NCBI GenBank assembly: GCA_963764465.1
Contig: CAVXSO010000002.1
Coordinates: 310,001 to 374,000 of the forward strand
Source of the DNA: JAJXXT01 sp963764465
GTDB taxonomy: Bacteria; Pseudomonadota; Alphaproteobacteria; Acetobacterales; Acetobacteraceae
Reading direction: 5' to 3'
Length of the DNA: 64,000 bases
Shown: one piece after another, positions 54,928 to 63,581 of the stretch
Numbering within the stretch: position 1 is the first letter of the stretch
Layout: each line of letters begins with the position of its first letter
Notes under the pieces: model-generated
What the model saw: the letters and a program-made list of their open reading frames with translations, nothing else
Databases searched by the model: none
Told to the model about the DNA's origin: nothing
Position numbers and translations under genes: made by a program

Positions 54928-55311
54928 ATGTTCAGCCACATCATGGTCGGCAGCAACGACATCGAGCGGTCGAGGAAATTCTACGATGCCATCTTCGCTG
55001 CCCTCGGCGCCAAACCGGCGCAGACGGACCCCAAGGGCCGCCTGATCTACACGCATAACGGCGGGCGGTTCATGGTCACCAAGCCGATCGACGGCAAGCC
55101 CGCGACCCACGCCAATGGGGGAACGATCGGCTTCGCGGTGGAGAGCCCGGAGCAGGGCAACGCTTGGCATGCCGCAGGAGTCGCCCATGGCGGCACCTCG
55201 GTCGAGGATCCGCCGGGCATCCGCCAGGGGGCGGCTGGCCAGCTTTACCTCGCCTATCTGCGCGACCCCGACGGCAACAAGCTGTGCGTCGTCAGGCGCC
55301 TCGCGTCCTGA
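54928..55311 (+). CDS. VOC family (glyoxalase-like) protein
   Basis: A 127-residue protein of the vicinal-oxygen-chelate fold: MFSHIMVGSNDIERSRKFYDAIFAALG at the start and QLYLAYLRDPDGNKLCVV at the end. I start at 54928, where GGGGAGAAG is about 10 bases upstream; the longer frame to 54832 is not needed. It may bind a divalent metal, but the substrate is unknown. Confidence 0.85.
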   Translation: MFSHIMVGSNDIERSRKFYDAIFAALGAKPAQTDPKGRLIYTHNGGRFMVTKPIDGKPATHANGGTIGFAVESPEQGNAWHAAGVAHGGTSVEDPPGIRQGAAGQLYLAYLRDPDGNKLCVVRRLAS

Positions 55312-55357
55312 GTCGGGGCGCGGCGGGAGCTTCTTCGATCCGCGTAGATTGGGCTCG

Positions 55358-56270
55358 ATGAGTCCAGCGCCGACCGAACGCCTGCGACCGTCGCGCCTGG
55401 CCGCCGGCGCCAGCGAGGCGCGACGGGCCCGCACGCGTATTCGGCGCCGCGGTCGTTCTGGCGGCGGCGGCGCAGGCTGTGTTGTTCGCGGTGTTCCTGG
55501 AACCGACCATGATTCTGCGGCCGTTCTGGGACATGAACTCGTGGATCGCGGACGATGTGCAGGCGCGCCAGCGCGGCGATTTCCTGACCTAGTATTTGGG
55601 CGCCTCCCAACGAGCATCACCTGGTGGTGGTTCGCCTTCTGACCGCGCCCCACGTGTCGGCGTTCCATGCCAGCGGCGTTCCGTTCGTCGTTGCCGCGGC
55701 CGTCGCACTTGTTGGCACGTCGCTGCTCGTGCTCGCCGAGCGGCGCAGGAACACGCCATTGAAGCCGTTCCGTGTCCTCGCCTGACTTGCCCTGGTGCTG
55801 CTGTTGACCGCTGTCGCCGCGGTTGATTGCAGCATCGCAATCAACACTGTCTACCCGCTTTCCCTCGTCTTCATTGTCGCGTCGCTGGTTCGGTTCGATG
55901 GGGAGATGGAGCGCCGAGCATCCAGCCGCAGCAGGCGCATCGCGGCCGTGTTGGCGGCGGTCCTCGCGAGCCTGTCGAACGCTGCTGCCTGGTTGCCTGG
56001 CCCGCGCTGCCATGGTCGGCATGGCGTGACAGCACGGCGCGGCGCTGGCTGGTGGCGATCACCGTTATCGGCGCGGTCCACATTGCCGTGATCCTGCGCG
56101 ATGCCGTCTCTGCCCGCCCGCCCACGCGCCTGCATCGCATCGGTGTCGGCTTTGTCACCGTTGGGCTCGCCACAGGCTTCCTCGCGGCGGTCGGCCGGGT
56201 CGACATCGCGCCCGCGGTCAAGGTGCCGGTGCGCCGCGCGGTTCTGGTCGCGGTGCGCCAAATCTGTCTG
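55358..56270 (+). pseudogene. Decayed multi-pass membrane protein gene
   Basis: No intact gene spans this stretch, but translation pieced over frames gives a continuous membrane-protein-like sequence: an N-terminal MSPAPTERLRPS start, then LAAAAQAVLFAVFLEPTMIL, FWDMNSWIADDVQARQRGDFL (stop TAG at about 55588), PNEHHLVVVRLLTA, VAAAVALVGTSLLVLAERRRN, a TGA near 55782, LALVLLLTAVAAVDCSIA, VYPLSLVFIVASLVRFDGE and, after a further frameshift, WLVAITVIGAVHIAVILRD. At least two stops and three frameshifts. The family was not recognised; GT-C-like or exporter-like membrane proteins look similar. Confidence 0.65.
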
Positions 56271-56340
56271 CTCAAGCCTGACCCTGCCGTTTTCGGCAGG
56301 TCTGGCGATCACGTCGCGGCGCCGCGGCCTTATCTGGGGG

Positions 56341-57516
56341 CTACTCGCTCCCCAGTTCCTGGCGGACCAGGCTGACCCAGTAGCCCACGCCGTAGGGTAT
56401 CGCCTCGTCGTTGAAGTCGAAGGTCGGCGTGTGCACGCCCGAGCCCGGGCCCATGCCGAGCATGATGAACGCGCCGGGACGCTTCTCCAGCATGAAGGCA
56501 AAATCCTCGCCGCCGGTCGACGGCTGCATCGGCTTCACCGCGTCCGCGCCCCCGACCGAGGCGGCAACCGCCATCGCGGTATCGGTCTCCATCTCGTGGT
56601 TGATCAGCGGCACGAACCCCCAGTTGCTGGTTACTTCCGCCGTCGCCCCCACCATCTTCGCCGAGAGCTCCGCCAGCTCGCGCATCCGCCGGTCGATCAG
56701 ATCGCGCACCGGAATGCTGAAGAAGCGCGCCGTGCCGCCGATTTCGATTTCGGCCGGCATCACGTTGATGCTGTCCATCGATCCGCCATGGATTGCGCCG
56801 ACCGAGACCACTGCGGTGTCATAGGACGCCACGTTGCGCGAGACGATGGTCTGCAGGCCCAGGATGAACTGTGCCTGGGCGATGCTGAGGTCGGCCGCGA
56901 GATGCGCGCCGGCGCCGCCATGCCCGCCATTGCCGCGGAACACCACGCGCCAGCCGCCGCCGCCTGCCAGCATCGGCCCCTTGCGCAGCGAGTACTGGCC
57001 CACCGGCAGGTTCGGCCAGCAATGCATGCCCCAGACGGAATCGCAGGGAAAACGCTCGAACAGCTTGTCGGTCAGCATCGCCTGCGCGCCGCCGCGGCCC
57101 TCTTCGGCGGGCTGGAAGATGAAGTTGACCGTGCCCGCGAAATCCCGGTGCTTCGCCAGGTATTTCGCCGCGCCCAGCAGCATCGTCGTGTGGCCGTCAT
57201 GGCCGCAGGCATGCATCGTGCCTTCGTTCTTCGAGGCATAGGGCTTGCCTGTTGCCTCGGGGATCGCCAGTGCATCCATGTCCGCGCGCAACCCGATCGT
57301 GTGCTGCCCGGGGCGCGTGCCGCGCAGCGTGCCGACGACACCCATCTTGCCCACGCCGGTCGTGACCTCGATCCCCCAGCTCTTCAGCTTTTCCGCGACG
57401 AGGGCGGAGGTGCGCACCTCCTCCATGCCCATTTCCGGATGCGCGTGGATGTCGCGGCGGATCGTGGTCAGTTCCGCTAGGTCGCCCCGCAGGTCATCGA
57501 GCAGTTCCTGGTTCAT
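56341..57516 (-). CDS. M20 family amidohydrolase
   Basis: A 391-residue zinc amidohydrolase of the hippurate-hydrolase/IAA-amino-acid-hydrolase type: HAHPEMGMEEVRTS, ACGHDGHTTMLLGAAKYL (metal ligands), FQPAEEGRGGAQAML and a C-terminal STGGEDFAFML. It cleaves N-acyl amino acids; the exact acyl group is not visible. Divergent from the 2-methylcitrate synthase gene. Hippurate would give benzoate, which the nearby box cluster could use after CoA activation, but this link is a guess. Confidence 0.9.
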   Translation of the reverse strand: MNQELLDDLRGDLAELTTIRRDIHAHPEMGMEEVRTSALVAEKLKSWGIEVTTGVGKMGVVGTLRGTRPGQHTIGLRADMDALAIPEATGKPYASKNEGTMHACGHDGHTTMLLGAAKYLAKHRDFAGTVNFIFQPAEEGRGGAQAMLTDKLFERFPCDSVWGMHCWPNLPVGQYSLRKGPMLAGGGGWRVVFRGNGGHGGAGAHLAADLSIAQAQFILGLQTIVSRNVASYDTAVVSVGAIHGGSMDSINVMPAEIEIGGTARFFSIPVRDLIDRRMRELAELSAKMVGATAEVTSNWGFVPLINHEMETDTAMAVAASVGGADAVKPMQPSTGGEDFAFMLEKRPGAFIMLGMGPGSGVHTPTFDFNDEAIPYGVGYWVSLVRQELGSE

Positions 57517-57642
57517 CGGCCAAATCCATCCATGTCATTGAGTTGTGGACCAACCTGCCTATCTCCGGGAGACGCGGCAACCCCCTCGCCAACGGGCGCC
57601 GCCGGGCGTAGGACACTGCCCGCCGAATCGAGGAGCAGCCGC

Positions 57643-58794
57643 ATGAACGAGACCGTTCCCGTCAACAAGCCCAAGAAGTCCGTCGCCCTTTCGGGCATTG
57701 CCGCCGGCAACACTGCGCTGTGCACCGTGGGCCGCTCCGGCAACGACCTGCATTATCGCGGCTACGATATCCTCGACGTCGCCGACGTCTGCACCTTCGA
57801 GGAAATCGCCCATCTCCTGGTGCACGGAACCTTCCCGAACCGCGCGGAACTCGCCGCCTACACCGCCAAGCTCAAGGGGTTGCGCGGCGTGCCCGCGGGG
57901 GTGCGCACGGTGCTCGAGCAACTGCCGGCTGCCACCCACCCGATGGACGTGATGCGCACCGCCGTCTCGGCCCTTGGCTGTGTCCTGCCCGAGGCGCATG
58001 ACCATGCTGCCCCCGGGGCGCGGGATATCGCCGACCGGCTGATGGGCTCGCTCGGCTCGATGCTGCTGATCTGGTACCACTGGTCGCAGCACGGAAAGCG
58101 CATCGACGTCGAGACCGACGACGACAGCATCGGCGGTCATTTCCTGCACCTGCTGCACGGCAAGGCACCGCGTGCCTCCTGGGTGCGGGCGATGCACACC
58201 TCGCTCAACCTCTATGCCGAGCACGAGTTCAACGCCTCCACCTTCGCCTGTCGCGTTGTCGCTGGCACGGGTTCGGACATGTATTCCGCGATCACCGGCG
58301 GCATCGGCGCGCTGCGCGGGCCGAAGCATGGCGGCGCCAACGAGGTCGCCTTCGAGGTGCAGAAGCGTTACGACACGCCGGACGAGGCGGAAGCCGATAT
58401 CCGAGCCCGGGTTGCCGCGAAGGAGGTCGTCATCGGGTTCGGCCATCCGGTCTACACCATTGCCGATCCCCGCAACGTCATCATCAAGGGTGTGGCGGAG
58501 CGCCTCTCGGAGGAAGCGGGCTCGATGAAGATGTACTCGATCGCCGAGCGTATCGAGGCAGTGATGGCGGAAACCAAGAAGATGTTCGCCAACCTCGACT
58601 GGTACAGCGCGGTTTCGTACCACATGATGGGCGTCCCGACGGCGATGTTCACGCCGCTCTTCGTCGTGGCGCGCACCAGCGGCTGGGCGGCGCATGTCAT
58701 CGAGCAGCGCATCGACGGCAAGATCATCCGACCCACCGCGAACTATACAGGGCCGGAAAACCAGGTCTTCGTGCCGATCGAGAAGCGGACGTAA
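57643..58794 (+). CDS. prpC: 2-methylcitrate synthase
   Basis: A 383-residue citrate synthase of the PrpC type, condensing propionyl-CoA with oxaloacetate. Start MNETVPVNKPKKSVALSGI at 57643 with AGGAG upstream. Family features: NTALCTVGRSGNDLHYRGYDI, LNLYAEHEFNASTF, GPKHGGANEVAFEVQKRY and GFGHPVYTI with the catalytic His. The PrpC-like N-terminus and SNxxxxLHYRGYDI favour methylcitrate over citrate synthase. No prpB or prpD is in view. Confidence 0.9.
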   Translation: MNETVPVNKPKKSVALSGIAAGNTALCTVGRSGNDLHYRGYDILDVADVCTFEEIAHLLVHGTFPNRAELAAYTAKLKGLRGVPAGVRTVLEQLPAATHPMDVMRTAVSALGCVLPEAHDHAAPGARDIADRLMGSLGSMLLIWYHWSQHGKRIDVETDDDSIGGHFLHLLHGKAPRASWVRAMHTSLNLYAEHEFNASTFACRVVAGTGSDMYSAITGGIGALRGPKHGGANEVAFEVQKRYDTPDEAEADIRARVAAKEVVIGFGHPVYTIADPRNVIIKGVAERLSEEAGSMKMYSIAERIEAVMAETKKMFANLDWYSAVSYHMMGVPTAMFTPLFVVARTSGWAAHVIEQRIDGKIIRPTANYTGPENQVFVPIEKRT

Positions 58795-58824
58795 CGTCGG
58801 CGCGGCTGTCGCCGATACAGGGCC

Positions 58825-60870
58825 ATGCGGTTTCGCATTCTCCTGCTGATCGCCATCCTGTTGCAGATGGCGCTCGCGGGGGTGGTGCGCGCGGCCGCGG
58901 GGCCCTGGGACGAGAAGCCGCGCGGCGCCGCGCGGCTGATCGCGGCGACCGAGGCCACGGGCTCCGCCGCGACGGTGGATGCGGCGATCCAGATCCGCCT
59001 GCCGAAAGGCTGGCACACGTACTGGAAGACGCCGGGCGACGCCGGCATCCCACCCAGCGTCTCCTGGCAGGGATCCACGAATTTCCAGTCTGCGTCGGTG
59101 GATTTTCCGTCGCCGACGCGCCTGCCGGCGGTCGATGGGCTGCTGACGCTGGGCTACGATGACGGGGTGGTGCTCCCGGTCGCGGTGACATTGGTGCACC
59201 CTGGCCAGGCGCTCTCGCTGCACGCGGAGCTGGACTACGCTTCCTGCCAGGTGGTCTGCGTGCCGATCCATGCCAGCCTCACCCTGGATCTGCCGGCGGG
59301 CCTGGCGACGCCCGGCAAGGAGGCGGCGCTGATCGCCGCGGCGCGCGCCCGCGTGCCGGTACCTGCCGCGGCCGCGGGCGTCCGCGTGGAACGCGCCGTG
59401 GTGTCGGAGGGCAAGGGCGGCGCCCTGCTGTCACTGCGGCTGGCATCCGCCGCACCGTTCGTCGCACCGGACCTGTTCCTGGACGGCGCCGGCTCGCCGG
59501 TGCCGCCTGCGGTGGCGCTCACTGATTCCGGGCGCACGGCGTTGCTGCGCCTGCCGGTACCAGGCAGCAAGGTCGCGGCACTGGCTGACAAGAAGCTCGT
59601 GTTCACGCTGAGCGACGGTGCTCGCGCGGTCACGCTCATTGCGACGCCCGTGACCGGACCACCGCTGCCGATGCCGGGCGATGCCTCGCTTGCCACGGTC
59701 CTTGGCTTCGCCCTCCTCGGCGGGCTGGTGCTGAACCTGATGCCATGCGTGCTGCCGGTGATCTCGCTCAAGCTGCTGGCGCTGCTGCGCCATGCGGGAG
59801 CCGAGCGGCGCGCCGCGCGCACGCGGCTACTCGCTTCCGCCGCCGGCATCCTTGTCTCCTTCCTGGTGCTTGCCGTGGCGCTCGCGGGGCTCAAGGAAGC
59901 AGGGGCAGCGATCGGTTGGGGTATTCAGTTCCAGTCACCCTGGTTCCTCGCGGCCATGGCGCTGGCGACGACGATGTTCGCCGCCGGCCTGTTCGGCACG
60001 CTGGAGTTCGGCGCGCTCGCCGTCTCGGGGCCAGCCGCCGCAGGTGGCGGCGGCCATTGGGGCGCGTTTCTGACCGGCGCGTTCGCGACCATCCTCGCCT
60101 CCTCCTGCACCGCGCCGTTCGTCGGCACTGCGCTCGGCTTCGCGTTCACGCGGGGAAGTTTCGAGATCGTGACGGTATTGGGCGCGATGGGCCTGGGTAT
60201 GGCGTCACCGTTCCTCGCCGCCGCCGGCGCGCCTGGCATCGTGGCCCTCCTGCCGCGGCCGGGGCGCTGGATGGTCTGGCTGCGGCGCATCTTCGGGCTC
60301 GGGCTGCTGGGCACCAGCGTCTGGCTGCTCTGGGTGTTGTCCTTCGAGGCGGGTATGCGTGCGGCCCTTCTCGCCGCCGCCGCTCTCGCCGTGCTGCTGG
60401 CCCTGCTCGCCTGGCGGCCGCGCTATGCCGTCGCCGGTGCCTTTGTTGCGGCGTTGCTGACGCTCGCCTCGCCAGCGCTCTACCGGCCGGTCGCCGCCGG
60501 CGCCACGACCTGGCAGCGCTTCGACCCGCAGGCGATCCCGGCGCTGGTCGCCGCGAACAAGACCGTGTTCGTCAATGTTACCGCCGCCTGGTGCCTCACC
60601 TGCAAAGCGAACGAACTCGCGGTGCTCGATCGCGCGCCGGTGGCAGGCAGGCTGCGCTTGCCGGGCGTCGTTGCGATGCAGGCGGACTGGACTAGGCCGG
60701 ACCCCGCGATCGGCGCCTACCTCGCGCAGTTCCGCCGCTTCGGCGTGCCGCTCGACGTGGTCTACGGGCCAAGCGCTCCCGCCGGGATCGCGCTGCCGGA
60801 GCTGTTGACCAGTGAGGCGGTGCTGGATGCGCTGCGCCGCGCAGCGCCAAAGCAGGAAGCGTCGCGTTGA
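58825..60870 (+). CDS. DsbD/ScsB-like protein-disulfide reductase
   Basis: A 681-residue inner-membrane protein that carries electrons from cytoplasmic thioredoxin to the periplasm. Order: signal (1-25), a periplasmic N-terminal beta domain with a Cys pair in SCQVVCVPIH, the transmembrane domain with conserved Cys in NLMPCVLPVISLK and SSCTAPFVGTALGF, more helices, and a C-terminal thioredoxin domain with the CxxC active site NVTAAWCLTCKANE. The N-terminal type is closer to ScsB than to E. coli DsbD. It follows prpC by 30 bases. Confidence 0.92.
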   Translation: MRFRILLLIAILLQMALAGVVRAAAGPWDEKPRGAARLIAATEATGSAATVDAAIQIRLPKGWHTYWKTPGDAGIPPSVSWQGSTNFQSASVDFPSPTRLPAVDGLLTLGYDDGVVLPVAVTLVHPGQALSLHAELDYASCQVVCVPIHASLTLDLPAGLATPGKEAALIAAARARVPVPAAAAGVRVERAVVSEGKGGALLSLRLASAAPFVAPDLFLDGAGSPVPPAVALTDSGRTALLRLPVPGSKVAALADKKLVFTLSDGARAVTLIATPVTGPPLPMPGDASLATVLGFALLGGLVLNLMPCVLPVISLKLLALLRHAGAERRAARTRLLASAAGILVSFLVLAVALAGLKEAGAAIGWGIQFQSPWFLAAMALATTMFAAGLFGTLEFGALAVSGPAAAGGGGHWGAFLTGAFATILASSCTAPFVGTALGFAFTRGSFEIVTVLGAMGLGMASPFLAAAGAPGIVALLPRPGRWMVWLRRIFGLGLLGTSVWLLWVLSFEAGMRAALLAAAALAVLLALLAWRPRYAVAGAFVAALLTLASPALYRPVAAGATTWQRFDPQAIPALVAANKTVFVNVTAAWCLTCKANELAVLDRAPVAGRLRLPGVVAMQADWTRPDPAIGAYLAQFRRFGVPLDVVYGPSAPAGIALPELLTSEAVLDALRRAAPKQEASR

Positions 60871-61475
60871 GCTTCTACGGCCGCGAGGTGCTGCCGCGTC
60901 TGATCGACGTCGCGATGCGCAGCGGGCAGACGGCGCCCTATCGCGCGCGCATCGCAGGGGCCGCCGACGGCAGGGTACTCGAGCTTGGCATAGGCTCCGG
61001 CCTGAACTTCGCACACTACGGTCCCGCCGTGCGCGAGTTGATCGGCGTCGATCCCTCCGCCGAGCTGCTGGCGATGGCGCGGCGGCGTGCCGGCGAGCGT
61101 GCGGTGACGCTGATCGAGGGCACCGCGGAGGCTCTGCCCCTCGATGACGCAAGTGTCGATACCGTCGTGACCACCTGGACGCTGTGTTCCGTGCCCGACG
61201 TCGCGCGGGCGCTGGCCGAGGTACGCCGCGTGCTGCGCCCGGGCGGCGCTTTGCTGTTCGTCGAGCACGGGCGCTCGCCCTATCCGCACGTGGCGCGCTG
61301 GCAGGATCGGCTGGATCGGCCCTGGGGCTGTATCGCCGGCGGGTGCCATCTCAACCGCCCGTTCGATACGCTGATTGCGGCTTCCGGGCTCGCCATCGAT
61401 CGGCTGGAACAGGGTGCCGTTTCCGGGCCGCCCACCCATACCTGGTTCTACGAGGGCAGGGCCCTTCGCGCTTGA
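60867..61475 (+). CDS. Class I SAM-dependent methyltransferase
   Basis: 202 residues. SAM loop VLELGIGSGLNFAHYGP, acidic loop GVDPSAELLAMARRRAG, and TWTLCSVPDVARALAEVRRVLRPGG. The start is TTG at 60867, overlapping the stop of the disulfide reductase gene (TTGA), with GCAGGAAG upstream; the two are translationally coupled. The substrate is unknown. Confidence 0.85.
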   Translation: MSFYGREVLPRLIDVAMRSGQTAPYRARIAGAADGRVLELGIGSGLNFAHYGPAVRELIGVDPSAELLAMARRRAGERAVTLIEGTAEALPLDDASVDTVVTTWTLCSVPDVARALAEVRRVLRPGGALLFVEHGRSPYPHVARWQDRLDRPWGCIAGGCHLNRPFDTLIAASGLAIDRLEQGAVSGPPTHTWFYEGRALRA

Positions 61476-61500
61476 AGCCAGCGTGCCGGCGGCTCTTTGG

Positions 61501-62259
61501 CTAAGACTTGCCGAACGACGCGGCGCGCCGGGCTGACTCGGGTTCGAGGAAACCCGCGACGGTTGCGGTGGTCTCGGCCTCCATAGCCGCGTTCAGCGTG
61601 TCCGCCTGGTGTGCGAGGATACGCCGGAGCGCACGGACCGGCCCCGGGGGCAGGCTGGCCACGCGGCGGGCGAGTGCCAGTGCTTCCTGCATGAGGGACT
61701 CGTCGGGCACGACCTTGTGCAACAGTCCCCATGCATGTGCCTGGTCGGCGTCGAACTTCTCGCCGAGCAGGATCATCTCGCGCGCCCGGGCGAGTCCGAC
61801 CAGGCGCGGCAGCAGGTAGGTGACGCCCCCGGTCACGAACACGCCAAGCGCCACCTCGGGAAAGAAGAAGCGGGTCCCGGTGGCGGCGATGGCGAGGTCA
61901 CAGTTGATCACCCACTCCAGCCCGCCACCCGCTGCCCAGCCTCGTAAGGCGCCGACCACCGGCGTGGTCCCGAGCAGCATCGCCCGCGTTACCTCCTGGA
62001 TGCGTTCGATATAAGCACGTGTCGCCGCCTCGCCCTGCGCTTGCGACTCGAACTCCCTAAGGTCATCGCCGGCGCAGAAGGCGCGTCCGGCGCCGGTGAG
62101 CACGATGCAGCGAATACTTATGTCCGCATCGGCCGCGCGCAGGGCGGCGATGAGATCGTCAAGCAGTTCCGGTGTAATCGCGTTGAGCCGGTGCGGACGG
62201 TTGAGCGTGACCACGCGCACGCCGCCCGCCACGTCCTCTGTCAGCACTGTTGCGCTCAT
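61501..62259 (-). CDS. Enoyl-CoA hydratase/isomerase family protein
   Basis: 252-residue crotonase-fold protein. Start ATG at 62259 with AGGAGG eight bases upstream. Features: IVLTGAGRAFCAGDDLREFE (first oxyanion loop) and GALRGWAAGGGLEWVINCDLAIA (second). The typical Glu pair for water addition is not obvious, so isomerase, hydratase or decarboxylase activity is open. It overlaps the CoA-ligase stop by four bases (ATGA). Possibly aromatic or branched acyl-CoA catabolism. Confidence 0.9.
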   Translation of the reverse strand: MSATVLTEDVAGGVRVVTLNRPHRLNAITPELLDDLIAALRAADADISIRCIVLTGAGRAFCAGDDLREFESQAQGEAATRAYIERIQEVTRAMLLGTTPVVGALRGWAAGGGLEWVINCDLAIAATGTRFFFPEVALGVFVTGGVTYLLPRLVGLARAREMILLGEKFDADQAHAWGLLHKVVPDESLMQEALALARRVASLPPGPVRALRRILAHQADTLNAAMEAETTATVAGFLEPESARRAASFGKS

Positions 62260-63560
62260 GCAATATTCCTCCTGATTACCCGGCGCGTCTTGCCCTCGGT
62301 GCGTGGCAGTGTGCCGAAGGGCAGCAGTGAGACCGTGGCGGTAAGACCCAGCGCGCGTTTGATCGATGCGGCGACGGCGTCGGCAAGTTCCGCTTCCGCC
62401 ACCACGCCTTCCGCGAGCTCCGCCTCCACGGGAAGTGCGTCGTAGGGCGGTAGCCCGTCGAGCACGATGCGATATTCGCCGGACAGCGCCCGCTCGCGGG
62501 TGAGAACGGCCGCGACCTGGGCCGGATATGCATTGATGCCGCGCACCACCACCATGTCGTCGCTGCGGCCGACGACGCGAAAGCGTGGTGCGGTTCGCCC
62601 GCAGGCGGCACGGCCGAGCCCGGTCAGCACGATCACGTCGCCGGTGCGGAAGCGCACCAGCGGCTGGCATTCGCGCGAGACATGGGTGAGGACCAGCTCG
62701 CCGCGCTCACCCTCGCGCCAGGGCAGCACGGCGCCGCTGGCTGGTTCGATCAGTTCCGGATGCAGAACGTCGAGCGCCATGAAATGCAGGTCGTCGTCCT
62801 GCTCCGTCTGGCCCGCGAAATTGCAGAACACGTCGCTCACGCCATAGTTCGCGTTGCGTGGCGCGAAGCCCCAGGTTGCGGCGAGGCGCGCGCGCAGGGC
62901 GGGATCGTCGAGCCCCGGCTCACCGCCGAACAGGCCCAGCCTGAGCCCGAGATCGCGCGGTTTGAGGCCGGGGAAATGATCGGCGATCGTGCGTTCCAGC
63001 ACTGCGGGATAGGAGGGCGTGCAGGAGATCGCGGTGATGCCCAGCTCAAGAATCGTGCGGATCAGCAACGAGGATTCGCCGACGCCGAAGGGCACGACGG
63101 CCGCGCCCGTTGCCTCCAGCGTTGCGTGGTCGGTGTAGCCGCCCATCCACAGCCGGTAGTTGAGGCAGTGGACGACGCGATGGCCGGGCCCGAGGCCGGA
63201 GGCGGATTGCGCGCGCGCGCCAACGATCGCCGTCTCGTGCGCATCGGTTGCGGACAGGGCCAGGTTCATCGCCGTGCCAGTGGTGCCAGAGGTGCGATGC
63301 ACGCGGGCGATGCGTTCGGGAGCGGACGCGAGGTAGTCGCCGAAGGGTGGATGCTCGCGCTGGCTCGCGCGCAGCGCCTCCTTGTCGATCAGCGGCAGTT
63401 CCGCGAGCGCCTCAAGTCTTGCCGGCGGCGCGCGCCCGGCCCAGGCGCGGCGGTGCAGTGCCGAGTTCGCGAACACATGGTCTCGCTCGCGTTGCCAGCA
63501 TGCCTGCCGGTGTGCGGCGAGATCGGCGAGGTCGGCGAACTCAGCGCGCTCCAGCAGCAT
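62256..63560 (-). CDS. Phenylacetate--CoA ligase-like AMP-forming enzyme
   Basis: A 434-residue ANL-superfamily protein of the PaaK type: RVHRTSGTTGTAMNLALS (the P-loop-like nucleotide motif), NANYGVSDVFCNFAGQ, RTGDVIVLTG and a C-terminal VVGRSDDMVVVRGINAYP. Other acids (benzoate, phenylacetate, coumarate, or an unknown acid) are possible substrates. It is coupled to the enoyl-CoA hydratase-like gene. This could supply CoA esters, including benzoyl-CoA, but it is 14 kb from the box genes. Confidence 0.85.
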   Translation of the reverse strand: MLLERAEFADLADLAAHRQACWQRERDHVFANSALHRRAWAGRAPPARLEALAELPLIDKEALRASQREHPPFGDYLASAPERIARVHRTSGTTGTAMNLALSATDAHETAIVGARAQSASGLGPGHRVVHCLNYRLWMGGYTDHATLEATGAAVVPFGVGESSLLIRTILELGITAISCTPSYPAVLERTIADHFPGLKPRDLGLRLGLFGGEPGLDDPALRARLAATWGFAPRNANYGVSDVFCNFAGQTEQDDDLHFMALDVLHPELIEPASGAVLPWREGERGELVLTHVSRECQPLVRFRTGDVIVLTGLGRAACGRTAPRFRVVGRSDDMVVVRGINAYPAQVAAVLTRERALSGEYRIVLDGLPPYDALPVEAELAEGVVAEAELADAVAASIKRALGLTATVSLLPFGTLPRTEGKTRRVIRRNIA

Positions 63561-63581
63561 CGCAGGGGCGCGCCGGCAGTG

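Noticed and set aside
56283..56300. Hairpin CCTGCCG-TTTT-CGGCAGG as a terminator
   Set aside because: Stem is good but no T run follows on either strand; it may only be a chance palindrome in the decayed gene region.
56341..57516. The M20 enzyme as a dedicated hippurate hydrolase feeding the box pathway
   Set aside because: The family is broad and the gene is 8 kb away with unrelated neighbours; sequence alone cannot show the substrate.
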